Assembly (NCBI GenBank): GCA_028023455.1
Contig: JAQFVV010012536.1
Coordinates: forward strand, 124,001 to 188,000
Length of the DNA stretch: 64,000 nt
Direction: 5' to 3'
Origin: Epiperipatus broadwayi
Lineage: Eukaryota; Onychophora; Udeonychophora; Euonychophora; Peripatidae
Shown: piece after piece, positions 34,591 through 45,458 of the stretch
Layout of the letters: each line of letters begins with the position of its first letter
How positions within the stretch are numbered: position 1 is the first letter of the stretch
The notes under the pieces: generated by a model
What the model was told of the DNA's origin: nothing
Database searches by the model: none
Seen by the model: the letters and a program-made list of their open reading frames with translations, nothing else
Translations under genes and position numbers: made by a program

Positions 34591-35800
34591 AATAGATTAC
34601 AAAAAATTGAAATTTTAAGTACTTCATTAATCTACAACAATAAATGTGTTGTAAACAAATAATATTAAGCATCTCATGGTACAATATCAGTTGGTTATGT
34701 TTAGGATTTATTTAAGGTTAAGCTATATATATATAAAGATGCTACTATTATTTGATATACCTATACCTATCATCTATTTATAAATTATTATGAACAAGCA
34801 AAACAAATATATAATGTTAATAAAATACCTATAGGTTTGTGGCAGTCTTTGTGCTAGAGAAATAATAATAAAAAAGACTAAGAAAAACTGAGTTCAATTC
34901 ATTTAAACTCTTTGCTTAACCTCCCATTTGGAGTTCAAATGTTGATTTCTAGGACAAATAAGATTATTGATCTATTGTCTGGACCCAAGTACCAAAACGT
35001 AATGAATACACATTATGATTCTTTTTTTATTTTTAAAAAAGACACGAATAATATTTTAAATAATGATTGTCCAAAAATAATATTTCTTTTTAAACAAATT
35101 TGATATGATAAATATTTATATTAATTTTATTTAAAAAAAAAATAAAAGCTTTTTTTAGTATTAGTTTTAACTCCCTTTTAATAACAAACATTAGTAACTT
35201 GTTCACTTCTTGTCTTTGACTTATTCAAACATCGTATTTTTCTTATTTCATGTAGTTTGATTTGCTTATTCACTGCCTCAAGTTTCCTTGTCAACAAACG
35301 GACATTCTGGTAGCCTTTCACTCAAATTCTTGACACGGTTCAATTCTCTTTGTCACAACATTTAACTTTGCTTAAGTTCCTTGTTGAAAATAGAAATACA
35401 AAGAGAAACAAATTATCGACATTTTTAACACAAATATGTCAGTTATTTAGTACTTTTTTTTTTTTTAAAAAAGATATATATTTAAAGTAGTATTTATTAT
35501 TCTATGTCTTTCTTATTTTAACATTTTAATATATATAATCTACCTTTCTAAATTACTTATTTTGGCTATTGAATTTTTTCTGTTTTTATTAAGATATTAA
35601 ACATTATATATATAATAAATTAGTTAACTTCTTGGATCTTCTTGATTCCAAAGACAATTAATCCTGGACTTGCTTTTTGTATATTTAACAATGAGTCCAT
35701 TAGTTTCATCATATATATATATATAACATTTGTAATCACCATCAGTCTATGGCAGGATAAAGATCTCCCAGAATTTATTTAAGTTCTTCAGTCATAGCCT
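34591..35800. other. AT-rich stretch without recognised features
   Basis: The frame 34912-35103 has some coding-like composition at its start (LNLPFGVQMLISRT) but soon becomes random. Several TA runs. Nothing could be assigned. Confidence 0.4.
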
Positions 35801-35812
35801 TCTTATTTTCAG

Positions 35813-36190
35813 AACTACTTAAAAAAGAAACAAAGGATCAAATCATGATTAATGAACAGGTTCAATTGCTTCTAAAATCAGAGAATGAACCAATAAAAAG
35901 TGATGAACTTTTAGTTGAATCAGAACTAAAACTAGCTGAGAAAAATATGAAAAATGAACATGAACTCTTTCAAATAAATAACCAAAGGTTTGAAGATATG
36001 CCAAAAAGCTCACAACAAACATTCGATGTACTCTATGAAGTAACACTCATAATCTCACAGCTGGATAAACAAATACAAAAGTTTACTTTATTCCCCAAAT
36101 GAAAAGGAATGACTGTTAACACAAAAACTAAATGAAGATTTGCCTCTTATGCTGATTAATCTCTTGGATAAAGAAACTCAAAACCATCAA
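35813..36190 (+). pseudogene. Coiled-coil-like exon or pseudogene, unassigned
   Basis: A plausible splice acceptor, CCTTCTTATTTTCAG, ends at 35812. From there the frame stays open to a TGA at 36100-36102, about 96 codons, rich in Glu, Lys, Gln and Leu (for example LLKKETKDQIMINEQVQLLL and ESELKLAEKNMKNEHELF). This is a heptad-prone composition quite unlike random frames here. Shifting one base near 36090 continues as NEKE, then a stop, then LLTQKLNEDLPLMLINLLDK to about 36190, so a frameshift and a nonsense change may interrupt a longer protein. A GT donor is possible near 36200. The antisense frame 35849-36046 is a shadow. Protein family not recognised. A fragment of a host gene or a decayed element ORF are both possible. 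Confidence 0.4.
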
Positions 36191-36319
36191 GCAAACACTA
36201 AGTGTATGTGTTATATGAATGTATTGTATTCACACAGAGCTATGCAGAAGAATTTCATTCAATTTAAAATTTACTTACAACTGGGAAGAAATAAAATACA
36301 ATTTTCTCTCACACCATGT

Positions 36320-37140
36320 ATCAAACTATTTTTCTTTCTTTCTTTACAGTGCAATTTATTTTATTGTTTTTTTACATATTACAAAGTAACTTTTATAAAA
36401 TATTTAATAATATGATTAAATTCATAAAGTAATTTTTCTTTTAAATTTTTATACCAATGTACTCAAGTGACATGTATAATAAACACACACACACATACAC
36501 GTATGGCAATTTATACACTTAACAATAAATATATGTGTTTTTTATTAACCATTTCTTTTTCTAATGCAGTTTTGTAAAGTAACTAGTTTGAATTACTATA
36601 GGATTTATTCTCTTATAATATATTCAGAAAAAATAGTATATATATATTATAACAAATGAAAAAAGACTGTTAGTATAATAAATAAAATTAAAGATATTTT
36701 TAAAATTCATAAAAAATCTATTAGTAAATAAACAAAAGGTATCTTAATCTCAAACTAAAAATAAAGATATTTTAGAAAAGTGAAAAAATAGTTACAGTAC
36801 ATTATAATGTAGGAATTTTTAGATTTATTATTTTATAAGATAGTTTATCTGTTTTTTTAACTAAAAGAGAAAAAATTCCAAAATTTTTATGATGGAAATG
36901 AAGACAAAAGAAATTAAATTGTAAATTTAAAGAATAATGTAAATGAGTGTACAAATTTATTTTTGAAAAGTATTTAATTAGAGAAAAGTATGATCTAACC
37001 AAAGATCATAATAATTTTGTAAATCAGGAGGGAATTAGATTTTACTAGAAATCAGTAATATTTCCAACTGATTAGATAATATTATAACTAATGTTGTAAT
37101 TAAAAAAGTATTAACTATTAGAAAATGAATTTAAAATTAA
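36320..37140. other. AT-rich stretch without recognised features
   Basis: A CA microsatellite lies at 36480-36502. The minus-strand frame 36802-37002 is random. Confidence 0.5.
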
Positions 37141-37650
37141 TGGTGTGGGTGATCTCAGCCAATGAGTTGGTCAAGGATATAAAAACTATAAAATTTCTAT
37201 TATATTCAGTCTGCTGAATCCACTGAGTCGTGCTGTTAAAAGTTTGTCATTTTAGTCTGTTATCATTTCCATTTGCTGATATTAAAATTAATGTGCTGCA
37301 CTCATTCTACTGCCAAATAGCTACATTAAGCTTGCTGATTCCTCCATCAAAAACAAACAGTTCATCCCTAAGCAATGGATAAATATTTATGTGGATATCT
37401 TAACATCACCATGCATTGCTAAGCTCATAAGGAGGTGTTCATTTGGTATTCACCACCCAGTTCTTTTATAAGTGACTGTTTGAAATGTAATAAATATTCT
37501 TGACAACCATTACTGAGATACTATCCATATTATAGAAGATTACTACTGAACAAGGCCCAATGTTCATGCTGCCCTGAAAGAAACAGCTACAAGCTGTTAA
37601 AAAAAAGCCAGAAATGCCAGCCATGTAGTGCATTCTGGAAAATCTATAAC
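37140..37650 (+). other. Less AT-rich block, possible solo LTR or promoter
   Basis: GGATATAAAAACTATAAAA near 37177 resembles a TATA box and is followed by about 450 bases of more mixed composition with an AATAAA-like AATAAATATTC near 37491. No PBS, polypurine tract, matching second LTR or TSD was recognised. Confidence 0.2.
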
Positions 37651-38990
37651 AAAATCTAATTAAATATATATGATAATTTAAAGTTTAGACAGTTTTTTTT
37701 TATAAAACTAAAAGTAATTGAATTCTGACCTCCTATTTAGAAACAAAATAATTTATGGTAAATAACTATAATTAGTGTGATTTAGTTTATTTTTATTTTG
37801 ATTATTGTTATATATTTGTGTAAATAAGCATGTTTTAAGTTGTTAATTTGGTTTAATTCTTTCTGTCCACACATCACCATACAATATTAAGATAAGATTG
37901 TGTCACTTCTATATGTGTGTTTAAAATACATTGTTTGATAGCTTGAATTTTGTCCATTTTTTGCTCTTTGTGATAATTAAGGGATCAAGCACTTGGGGCA
38001 TTTTAAAACTTTCTTTTATTGATACTCGTCCTTAGTTGGGTGGTATCTGAGGATTTATTGTTAATATAAGTAAAAGTATCTGCATGAGAGGTTTTTTTCC
38101 TTGCAGTTATAGTAAAGTGTTATGGTCTTGAAAAGTGGTCATGGGTTGTATATTTATATGCAATCTCAGTCTGACTATTGGTGTGGTTAATGTGTAAAAA
38201 TATTAACCATATAAACTCCTCTCTGCTTGTATAACAGCACCTAAAATTTTTATAAGTTATTATTATTGTTAAAATGTAAATCATAAATAATAATCCATTA
38301 TAAATTACTCTCCCAACTTGGGGAAGAGAATATTTCAGTTATAAATGTCAATCTAAATTGGGATATAGCGATTAATTCCGTTATAATATATAAGTTGAAA
38401 ATATTTTAAAAATATAACTTCTGTTTATGCCTTCTATTAAAATATCTTACTAAATATCAATAATCCACTTTTAAATATTGTATATAAAAATTATATATAC
38501 ATGTACTAAATATCATAATATTATTTTAAAAAAAATTTATACACTTTAGTTGCTATCCGTGATTTTTTATTATTATTGTTTTTTCTTCTAATGCTTGTAG
38601 TATGTGTGTACATGACAGTATGTTGTAATGTTTATTACATACAATTTTATAATATATATGGTAAAATTTCTTTTGTATTATATGTGAATGACTAGGCATA
38701 AGGGTCTGGATAGGTATATGTAGTTATATGATGAAGTATAAATAACTTGTCTTTTGTATCACGTGATGAATGAAAATTGTTTGTGAAATACACGAAGAGT
38801 GAAGAAGGATGGTCTTAGCTTCTGTGCTCCAGCGAGATTGTGATATAATGGAGTTGAGATGAGAGAGAGTGGTCTGAGTTTCTGAACGGGTGGATGATTG
38901 CGATAGGGTGTAGTTGATGAGAGATGTACTGATATAAAACAAAAAAAATGAATTTATATGTAAGTGTATTGGATATTGATATAAATACAT
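37650..38990. other. AT-rich stretch without recognised features
   Basis: A G-rich patch at about 38790-38920 (GAGAGAGAGTGGTCTGAG) precedes the LINE fragment. No feature was assigned. Confidence 0.45.
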
Positions 38991-38992
38991 AT

Positions 38993-39235
38993 GTGCGATC
39001 ATCATCATCATTTTCGACTACTGTCAATCCATTGCGAAATGAAGGCCTCTCCAAGTTCAATCCATCTTCTCTGATCTATAATCTCTCTTCTCCACATTAC
39101 TCCCACATACTTTTTTTATTTCATCAATCCATACCACATGTGGTCTCTTTCTGGGTCTTTTACAATCTCTTGAAATCCAATTTAAAATTTCAATTTTCCA
39201 TTTACTATCATCTTTTTTAGCAATATCTTTTTTTT
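38993..39235 (-). pseudogene. RTE-like LINE 3' end, minus strand
   Basis: The minus-strand translation contains LNWISRDCKRPRKRPHVVWI and DEIKKVCGSNVEKRD, aligned with the NWIPRDCKKPRKRLHVRWMD block at 50034-50703. Its 3' end is an ATG-repeat tail, seen as ATCATCATCATCAT on the plus strand at about 38998-39011. 5' truncated. Confidence 0.75.
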
Positions 39236-39447
39236 TTAGCAATTTGTGTATATACATGCAGATAAATCCACACACACATCACTATTTGGGAAAGTAAAAA
39301 AAAAAAGTAACACAAATCTAATGATATCGATGTCCAGAAAACATAAACATGTTTATATATACCTTGTCAAGATGGTTGTGAATCATTCTTATAGATAAGT
39401 AACACATTTCTTTTCTGCGTCTCCTTATCGGTCAATGGAGGTTATTC

Positions 39448-39546
39448 TTTTTTTCATATGTCAAAGTATCGGCCGGGAAGCGAACCCGGGACAACTGCTT
39501 GTAAGGCCGCTGTGCTAACCATTCGGCCACCAACGCTTGACATATG
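39448..39546 (-). mobile_element. SINE family D copy 5 with inverted outer ends
   Basis: Minus-strand SINE D. The B box is at the GGGAAGCGAACCCGGG stretch near 39474-39489. The outermost bases are CATATGTCAA (39455-39464) and TTGACATATG (39537-39546), an exact 10 bp inverted pair. It is the least diverged minus-strand copy. Confidence 0.85.
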
Positions 39547-40850
39547 TAGATAATCAAATAACATATATTAACACATTTATCAATTACAGTTCTAAAAAAT
39601 AATTATGAAAATAAAATGCAAAAATAAATAAATATATTTTTTGACATATATATATCACTGAAAGTAGAATTCATAAAATAACAGCACTAATATACCGTTA
39701 AAGAGAAGAACTCCAGAACTGACCCACGCTGGTGCAGTAGACCCTTCTCTATAGCTGTTTGATAAAAGGTTTATAAATACATATATATATTACCTTTCAA
39801 ATAAGAATAGATAAATATCAGTTTACCACTTAATATATGGTGGATAATAAGATGAGTTGCAGCCGCCGGCCTATAGACAATTAAAAGTTTATTAATTAAT
39901 TATTTAACAATTTCGCATGGATTTATATTTAAATCTTAAATCATAGACGTAGCAGATTTCCATATTAATATTGTATTCAGGGGTTTTATAATTTATATTG
40001 TGAGTATTATTACAATTCTAACAATATACACTTCTTAGCTTACATTCGTATATAATCAGGGATTTGAAACAACTATTCCGAATAGAAGATCTTGGAAGTT
40101 GAAAGTATCGCCCCCCCCCCCCCAATATTTTTTGCGATCAACAATTTTCAAAATTTAAATTTTTACTAATTGATTTAAAGTTGACATTTATTTTACACTC
40201 AATTTAAAGTTTCTATTACTTGCTTTACGTCATTACAAATAATAGCATCGATAATCTGAACGCTATGAGCTAATCCAGTGTTGTTTTAAGGTAATAAATC
40301 AGTTCTCCAGTGCGTTGTGACATTTTCATTATCTTTATTAAAGAATTGAGTGTCAGTAGAAGTGATGTTAGTAGTGATAATTGGATTTAATATTTGCCAA
40401 CAGCGGCACAGTTTACGGAATTGGTGACATCATGTAAACAAGGCTAAGTATCTATTAGTAATAGCTAGTAATTGCAACATAAAATTGGCATTGTTAAATT
40501 TATTTAAATTGATGTGAATAAAAACAAGTTATAAATAATTAGAATAATCAGAATATACGCTCACACTTGTTAACTTTATTGCAATAATATATAAAATATA
40601 ATTGCGTTTTTGTTAACTAATTAAAATCTAATTAGTTTTATTATTTCAAGATTGCTGTGTTTTTCAATCGATTGCGAAGATTGATCAATGTTTCTTCAAA
40701 TTACTATAATTTGAATAATTGTACTTATTATTTTTCATGATCAGAAAGTAATGATTTTAGTAATAATTTCTGACATTATTGACAAGTGCAATCATTTAGA
40801 AATGCATTTCTTTGAGGGGAAAAAAATGTTTAATTTTTTAACTATATTTT
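39547..40850. other. Intergenic stretch, less repetitive
   Basis: A run of 13 C residues lies at 40111-40123. From about 40230 to 40460 composition is less extreme, but no frame or family was identified. It may be the leader of the gag-like remnant that follows. Confidence 0.4.
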
Positions 40851-40853
40851 TAG

Positions 40854-41147
40854 ATATATATTATAAAGAAAGAGTTACGGCGGCTTATCAGGTCAGCAGC
40901 TAATCTAATGAATAGTTTTAATCCTAAAGTAACCATTTATAACAACAGACAAATAGAAAACGCATTTGATGCATTAGATACGGAAATAAGATAAATGTTA
41001 AAAGATTTAGAAGAGTTAAAAAGCTTAATTAACAACAACAATAATTAAAATTCTAGGATGGGAAAACAATAAAGAAGCTATGTTCAACGATATACTTGCA
41101 ACAACAACAACAATAAAAACAGCTCTAAAAATTTATATAGACCTCTG
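40854..41147 (+). pseudogene. Possible retrotransposon gag-like remnant
   Basis: After a splice-acceptor-like TATATTTTTAG ending at 40853, one frame reads KKELRRLIRSAANLMNSFNP, then YNNRQIENAFDALDTEIR, a TAA, and MLKDLEELKSLINNNNN. A one-base shift continues as ILGWENNKEAMFNDIL to a TGA near 41147. The arginine-rich start followed by an acidic amphipathic helix resembles the N-terminal part of gag of BEL/Pao- or Gypsy-type LTR retrotransposons, but this is a resemblance only. No LTR, protease or reverse transcriptase is present nearby. It is interrupted by one stop and one frameshift. Confidence 0.3.
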
Positions 41148-41149
41148 AA

Positions 41150-41665
41150 TATAGAGAACATCGAAATAGGATTGTCAGTTCTGTCTCTCATTAAAAAAAA
41201 AAGATAATTAGTAAAGAGAGGACTAGGGGAGAGGGATATAATATTTTATGTGTTTAAAATAAATTAGATATAGTTTTTGAAACACATTCTTATTAATATT
41301 TAATACTTATAAACCCATTTAGCCTTGATCATTATTACACTTATTATTTAAGTAATACTTTGGGTGCAATTTGAAATTTATAATTGCAGTTTGTAATGTT
41401 ATAATTAACTATTTATTAGTCTGCATTCAGAATAGGTTATATTTACCTGTTAAAAAGGTTTATTTAAACTTCTTTATATTAATAATTTCAATCTTTGTGG
41501 TCAAGTTGCAATCTTTAGGGTCTATATAAGTATATTAGTCCATTAATAAGGGTGGGATTTTATCCTTACTGTTAAAAGGAGGTTGCCTTGACAACAGGTA
41601 TAAAATTATTGATTGTTATTCACATTGGGCATGTCTAAGAGTTGACTGGGTTTTTAATGATTATT
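41150..41665. other. AT-rich spacer, nothing recognised
   Basis: No coding or repeat signal was identified. Confidence 0.5.
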
Positions 41666-41679
41666 AAAAAAAGTATTAA

Positions 41680-42411
41680 ACCTTAAAACATCACATGATC
41701 ACTATCTTCCATGCTTGCTCATAACTGTTGTTAAAATAGGCAAAACTCTCTCCATAGAGTAGTGCCACTCTAAGCAAGACAGAGCAATCAATGGATGCCA
41801 GAAGGCTTGTGCATAAAATCCCTATCTAGTGCCTACTCATCCAATATCCCCAAACTAGTTTCTGGCTTATGGCCTTCATCAGTGAGGAGCCTTGGATCTT
41901 AGAGCATTGCACCTAGATCTTAGGATCTAATGCAACTCTCCAGCAGCCACCTTTTATCTCTACATAACTACTAAACTATGAGAATAAAATTGAAAACACA
42001 CAGATATTTTCAATCTAAGCTCAATAGCTTAAATAGTCACATGGTTGTAAAAGAGCCAAAGACACCAAAATGTATGGGTGCTGAACTGAATTCAAACCCA
42101 TATGACTATTTAAGCTATTGAGCTTAAATTGAAAATATCTGTACGTTTTCAATTTATTCTCATAGTTTAGTAGTTATGTAGAGATAAAAGGTGGCTGCTG
42201 GAGGATTGCATTAGATCCTAAGATCTAGGTGCAGTGCTCTCAGATCCAAGGCTCCTCACTGACGAAGGCCATAAGTCAGAAACTAGTTTCGGGATATTGG
42301 ATGAGTAGGCACTAGATAGGAATTTTATGCACAAGCCTTCTGGCATCCATTGATTACTCTGTCTTGCTTACAGTGACACTACTGTATGGAGAGAGTTTTG
42401 CCTATTTTAAG
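41680..42411 (+). mobile_element. Family A copy 10, full-length 732 bp palindrome
   Basis: The most complete copy. Arms of about 318 and 311 bp (about 41731-42048 and 42100-42410) pair almost base for base around a loop of about 50 bases (GAGCCAAAGACACCAAAATG). The left end has about 50 extra bases containing CATCACATGATCAC, which have no partner on the right. A 12 bp direct repeat, AAAAAGTATTAA, at 41668-41679 and 42412-42423 flanks it. There is no coding frame, no Pol III box and no poly(A) tail. A transcript would fold into a hairpin of more than 300 bp. Confidence 0.92.
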
Positions 42412-42651
42412 AAAAAGTATTAATTGATTGGCTAGAAGTTTCAGTTAAGATCGTCACAATAAAGATATTAAATATACTTTTCAATTTTAAACTATGAAGA
42501 TATGCTGGTTTTGATAGACGAAAATTATCTATTGGATTTTTGCTATTGAATTAAAGCCATAAATATAATTGCATCAAAAACATTATATTATTACCAATAT
42601 TAGCACCAGATTGCAAGTATTTTTAAAAAATAAATAATGAACATAAAATAT

Positions 42652-43830
42652 GCCTGTCCACTAAAGTATGAAGATTGGCTATCTTAATATAAGCTGAGCT
42701 TTGATTGTATATATGTGTGGAGATGATAATCTGGACCAATTGATGAATGCTGGTTTAGCATGAAATACATGTATTGGTGATTATTTATCTTTTTGACATG
42801 TGTGTGATCAAGTGTATCAGCAGTATGAGATAGCATGGATGGTTGAGTGTCCTGTGAAAGTTGAGTTCAAATCCCTACATATTACATATAGAAGTGCAAG
42901 TATGAAAAAATCTGTACTGTAGAAAAAAATTCATATTCAAAATATAGTGCTTTAAGATCTGTCCATCCCTCATATATGTATGTAAATGTATTATATCCTG
43001 TACATGAAGAGTCAGAGTGATTTGTAAATGGGTAGGATGAGAAGGTTGGCACTAAGGTGGGCTTTGAGTGTCCCATTATCAGATTTTCAATGAAATGGAC
43101 AGCTGAATTGTTGTGGGGTGGAGTGGTTTGAAGACTGTTCATTAAAGTATGAAGATTGGCTATCTTAATACAAGCTGAGCTTTGCTTGTACATATGTGTG
43201 GAGATGATAATCTGAACCAACTGACGAGTGCTGGTTTCGCATGAAATATGTGTATTGGTGATTGTTTTTCTTTTCGACATGTGTGTGATCAAGTGTATCC
43301 ATGGTATGAGATAGCATGGATGGTTGAGGGTCCTGTGAAAGTTTGAGTTCAAACCCCTACATATTACATATAGAAGTGCAAGTATGAAAAAACCTGTATT
43401 GTAGAATATAGTGCTTTAAGGTCTGTCCATCCCTCATATATGTATGTAAATGTATTATATCCTGTACATGAGGAGTCAGAGTGATTTGTAAATGGGTAGG
43501 ATAAGAAGGTTGACACTAAGGTGGGCTTTGAGTGTTCCATTATCATATTTTCAATGAAATCGACAGCTGAATTGTTGTGGGGTGGAGTGGTTTGAAGGCT
43601 GGCCATTAAAGTATGAAGATTGGCTATCTTAATACAAGCTGAGATTTGCTTGTACATATGTGTGGAGATGATAATCTGGACCAACTGATGAGTGCTGGTT
43701 AGCACAAAATGCATAATATATTGGTGATTATTTATCTTTTTGACGTGTGTGTGATCAAGTGTATTAGCAGTATGAGATAGCATGGAAGGTTAAGGATCAT
43801 GTGAAAGTCTGAATTCAAACCCCCTATATG
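42652..43830 (+). mobile_element. Family E retroposon copy 4: head-to-tail trimer
   Basis: An exact 14 bp direct repeat, TGAACATAAAATAT, at 42638-42651 and 43831-43844 bounds three direct units: a truncated first unit (42652-42883), a second of 482 bp (42884-43365) and a third of about 465 bp (43366-43830). Each ends in a tRNA-like stretch with TAGCATGGATGGTTGAG and GAGTTCAAACCCC. The antisense frames 42882-43352 (156 residues) and 43364-43783 (139 residues) are collinear copies sharing ANLHTLM and YNTFTYIYEGWTDLKALY. Their openness across two units is notable, but they are probably AT-rich chance frames of a repeat. Confidence 0.88.
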
Positions 43831-43844
43831 TGAACATAAAATAT

Positions 43845-44324
43845 TAAATTATGTCAGATAATTTGATACTTTTACCTTTGTCGTTTCAAGCAATGTTCAT
43901 TCGGCCTGATAAATAAATTGTAAGATTATTCTGTTTTACAAGCTGAAAAAATGCATATACTTTTAAAACAGTACAATGTAACACGATTAAGTCTGAAATA
44001 AGAAACTTACTTTAATAACGAGTTCACAATATTGAAGAACAATAACCAAAGAATACTAACTAAAAAGTTTATAAACTAAAACAGTTACTTGTGAAATCAC
44101 TGGATTCAATCTGTTATGTTTGAATAAGAACTTGTTTGTGCTTTATATGATCTGTTTATTCATATTTTTTCAAAAAATAAGAAGTAAAAACATAAGTAAG
44201 AACACAAGGAAGTAAAAGTATGTGCATAATAAAATATTGATATATCCACAACTTCGTTACACAAACTTATCAAATATTATTACTTTAAAGTTATAGTACT
44301 GCAGAAAAAAATATGTTGTTAACA
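43845..44324. other. AT-rich spacer, nothing recognised
   Basis: No coding or repeat signal was identified. Confidence 0.5.
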
Positions 44325-44337
44325 GAAAGGAGACCCA

Positions 44338-44762
44338 CATGATACCATTTTTTATGCTTACTTATAACTGTTATGCCTAATAGGATAGTGGTGGCTATGG
44401 TTATTAGAGAACCAAAGACACCAAAATGTATAGGTGCTGAACTGAGTTCAGACCTATTTGACTATATAAGCTAAAGAGCTTGGATTGAAAATATTATAGT
44501 GTTTTAAATTTAAGAGTCATAGTTTTGTAGTTAAGTAGAGATAAAAGGTGGCTGCTGGAGGGTTGCATTAGACCATAAGATCTAGGTACAGTGCTCTCAG
44601 ATCCAAGGTTCCTCACTGACAAAGGCCACAATCTAGAAACTAGTCTGGAGATATTGGATGACTAGGCACTAGATGATGATTTTATGCTCAAGCCTTCTGG
44701 CATACATTGATTACTCTGGCTTGCACTGAGTGGCAATACCCGTTTTAATTAAATGATTAAAT
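44338..44762 (+). mobile_element. Family A copy 11, one-sided
   Basis: A 13 bp direct repeat, GAAAGGAGACCCA, with one mismatch in the right copy (44325-44337 and 44763-44775). It begins at CATGATACCAT, skips directly to the central domain and keeps the whole right arm, so it is not palindromic. The minus-strand frame 44711-44920 crosses its edge and is random. Confidence 0.8.
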
Positions 44763-45279
44763 GAAAGAAGACCCATTGATTTCTGTAAAGTAATTGAGTA
44801 TGGTAAATTCCTAATGTCCACTCCATATATTCTGATTGTTGCAGGTGCTATTTCTGTATGATTATTCATATAATATACAAACATGGATGGGCTGTTCACC
44901 AATTCTGAGTTTAAGATCAAAAAGAAACCATGATTTTTTTTTCAATTGCCTAATAGTTCTTAACTGAAGGAATATCAATAAAGTTTTCTTAAAAGCAGAA
45001 AGAATATGTGTGTGAATGAACTTTTTTAAAGTAAACATTCATAGTCATCGCAGATGGGTGGCTGATAAGTCACCAGCTAAGGCAGCAGAAGGTGGAACAT
45101 GCTAAGAATTTTGATTTTGAACCCAGGCTGCAATTTGACAATGATCTATTATTTAGGTATTTAAGTTAAGGAAGATTGTAAGAATTGGAAGAACTGTCTA
45201 ACATTAAATAGGACATTAATGGCTTTGTGAATTAGAAGAAAATGTAAATAGACAGTTGATTTAAAGAATGGTTATGGAC

Positions 45280-45418
45280 ATCAACATTGGAAGAACATGT
45301 GGAGTAAGATTCATTATAAATAAAAAAATAGAAAAACAACAGTGTGGAGATGGATAGTATGTCAGGGAGAGTAGCAAGGCTAATTATTCAACACACACCC
45401 ACACACATACACCCCCCC

Positions 45419-45458
<40 letters not shown>

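Noticed and set aside
34912-35103. 63-codon frame with a coding-like start
   Set aside because: Only the first 15 residues look non-random; no splice signal or repeat partner was found.
37140-37650. Solo LTR
   Set aside because: A TATA-like box and an AATAAA-like motif alone are not enough in such AT-rich DNA; no TSD, PBS or partner LTR was seen.
42652-43830. Satellite or CRISPR-like array
   Set aside because: Only 2.5 units of about 470 bp bounded by one TSD; no spacers and a eukaryotic context.
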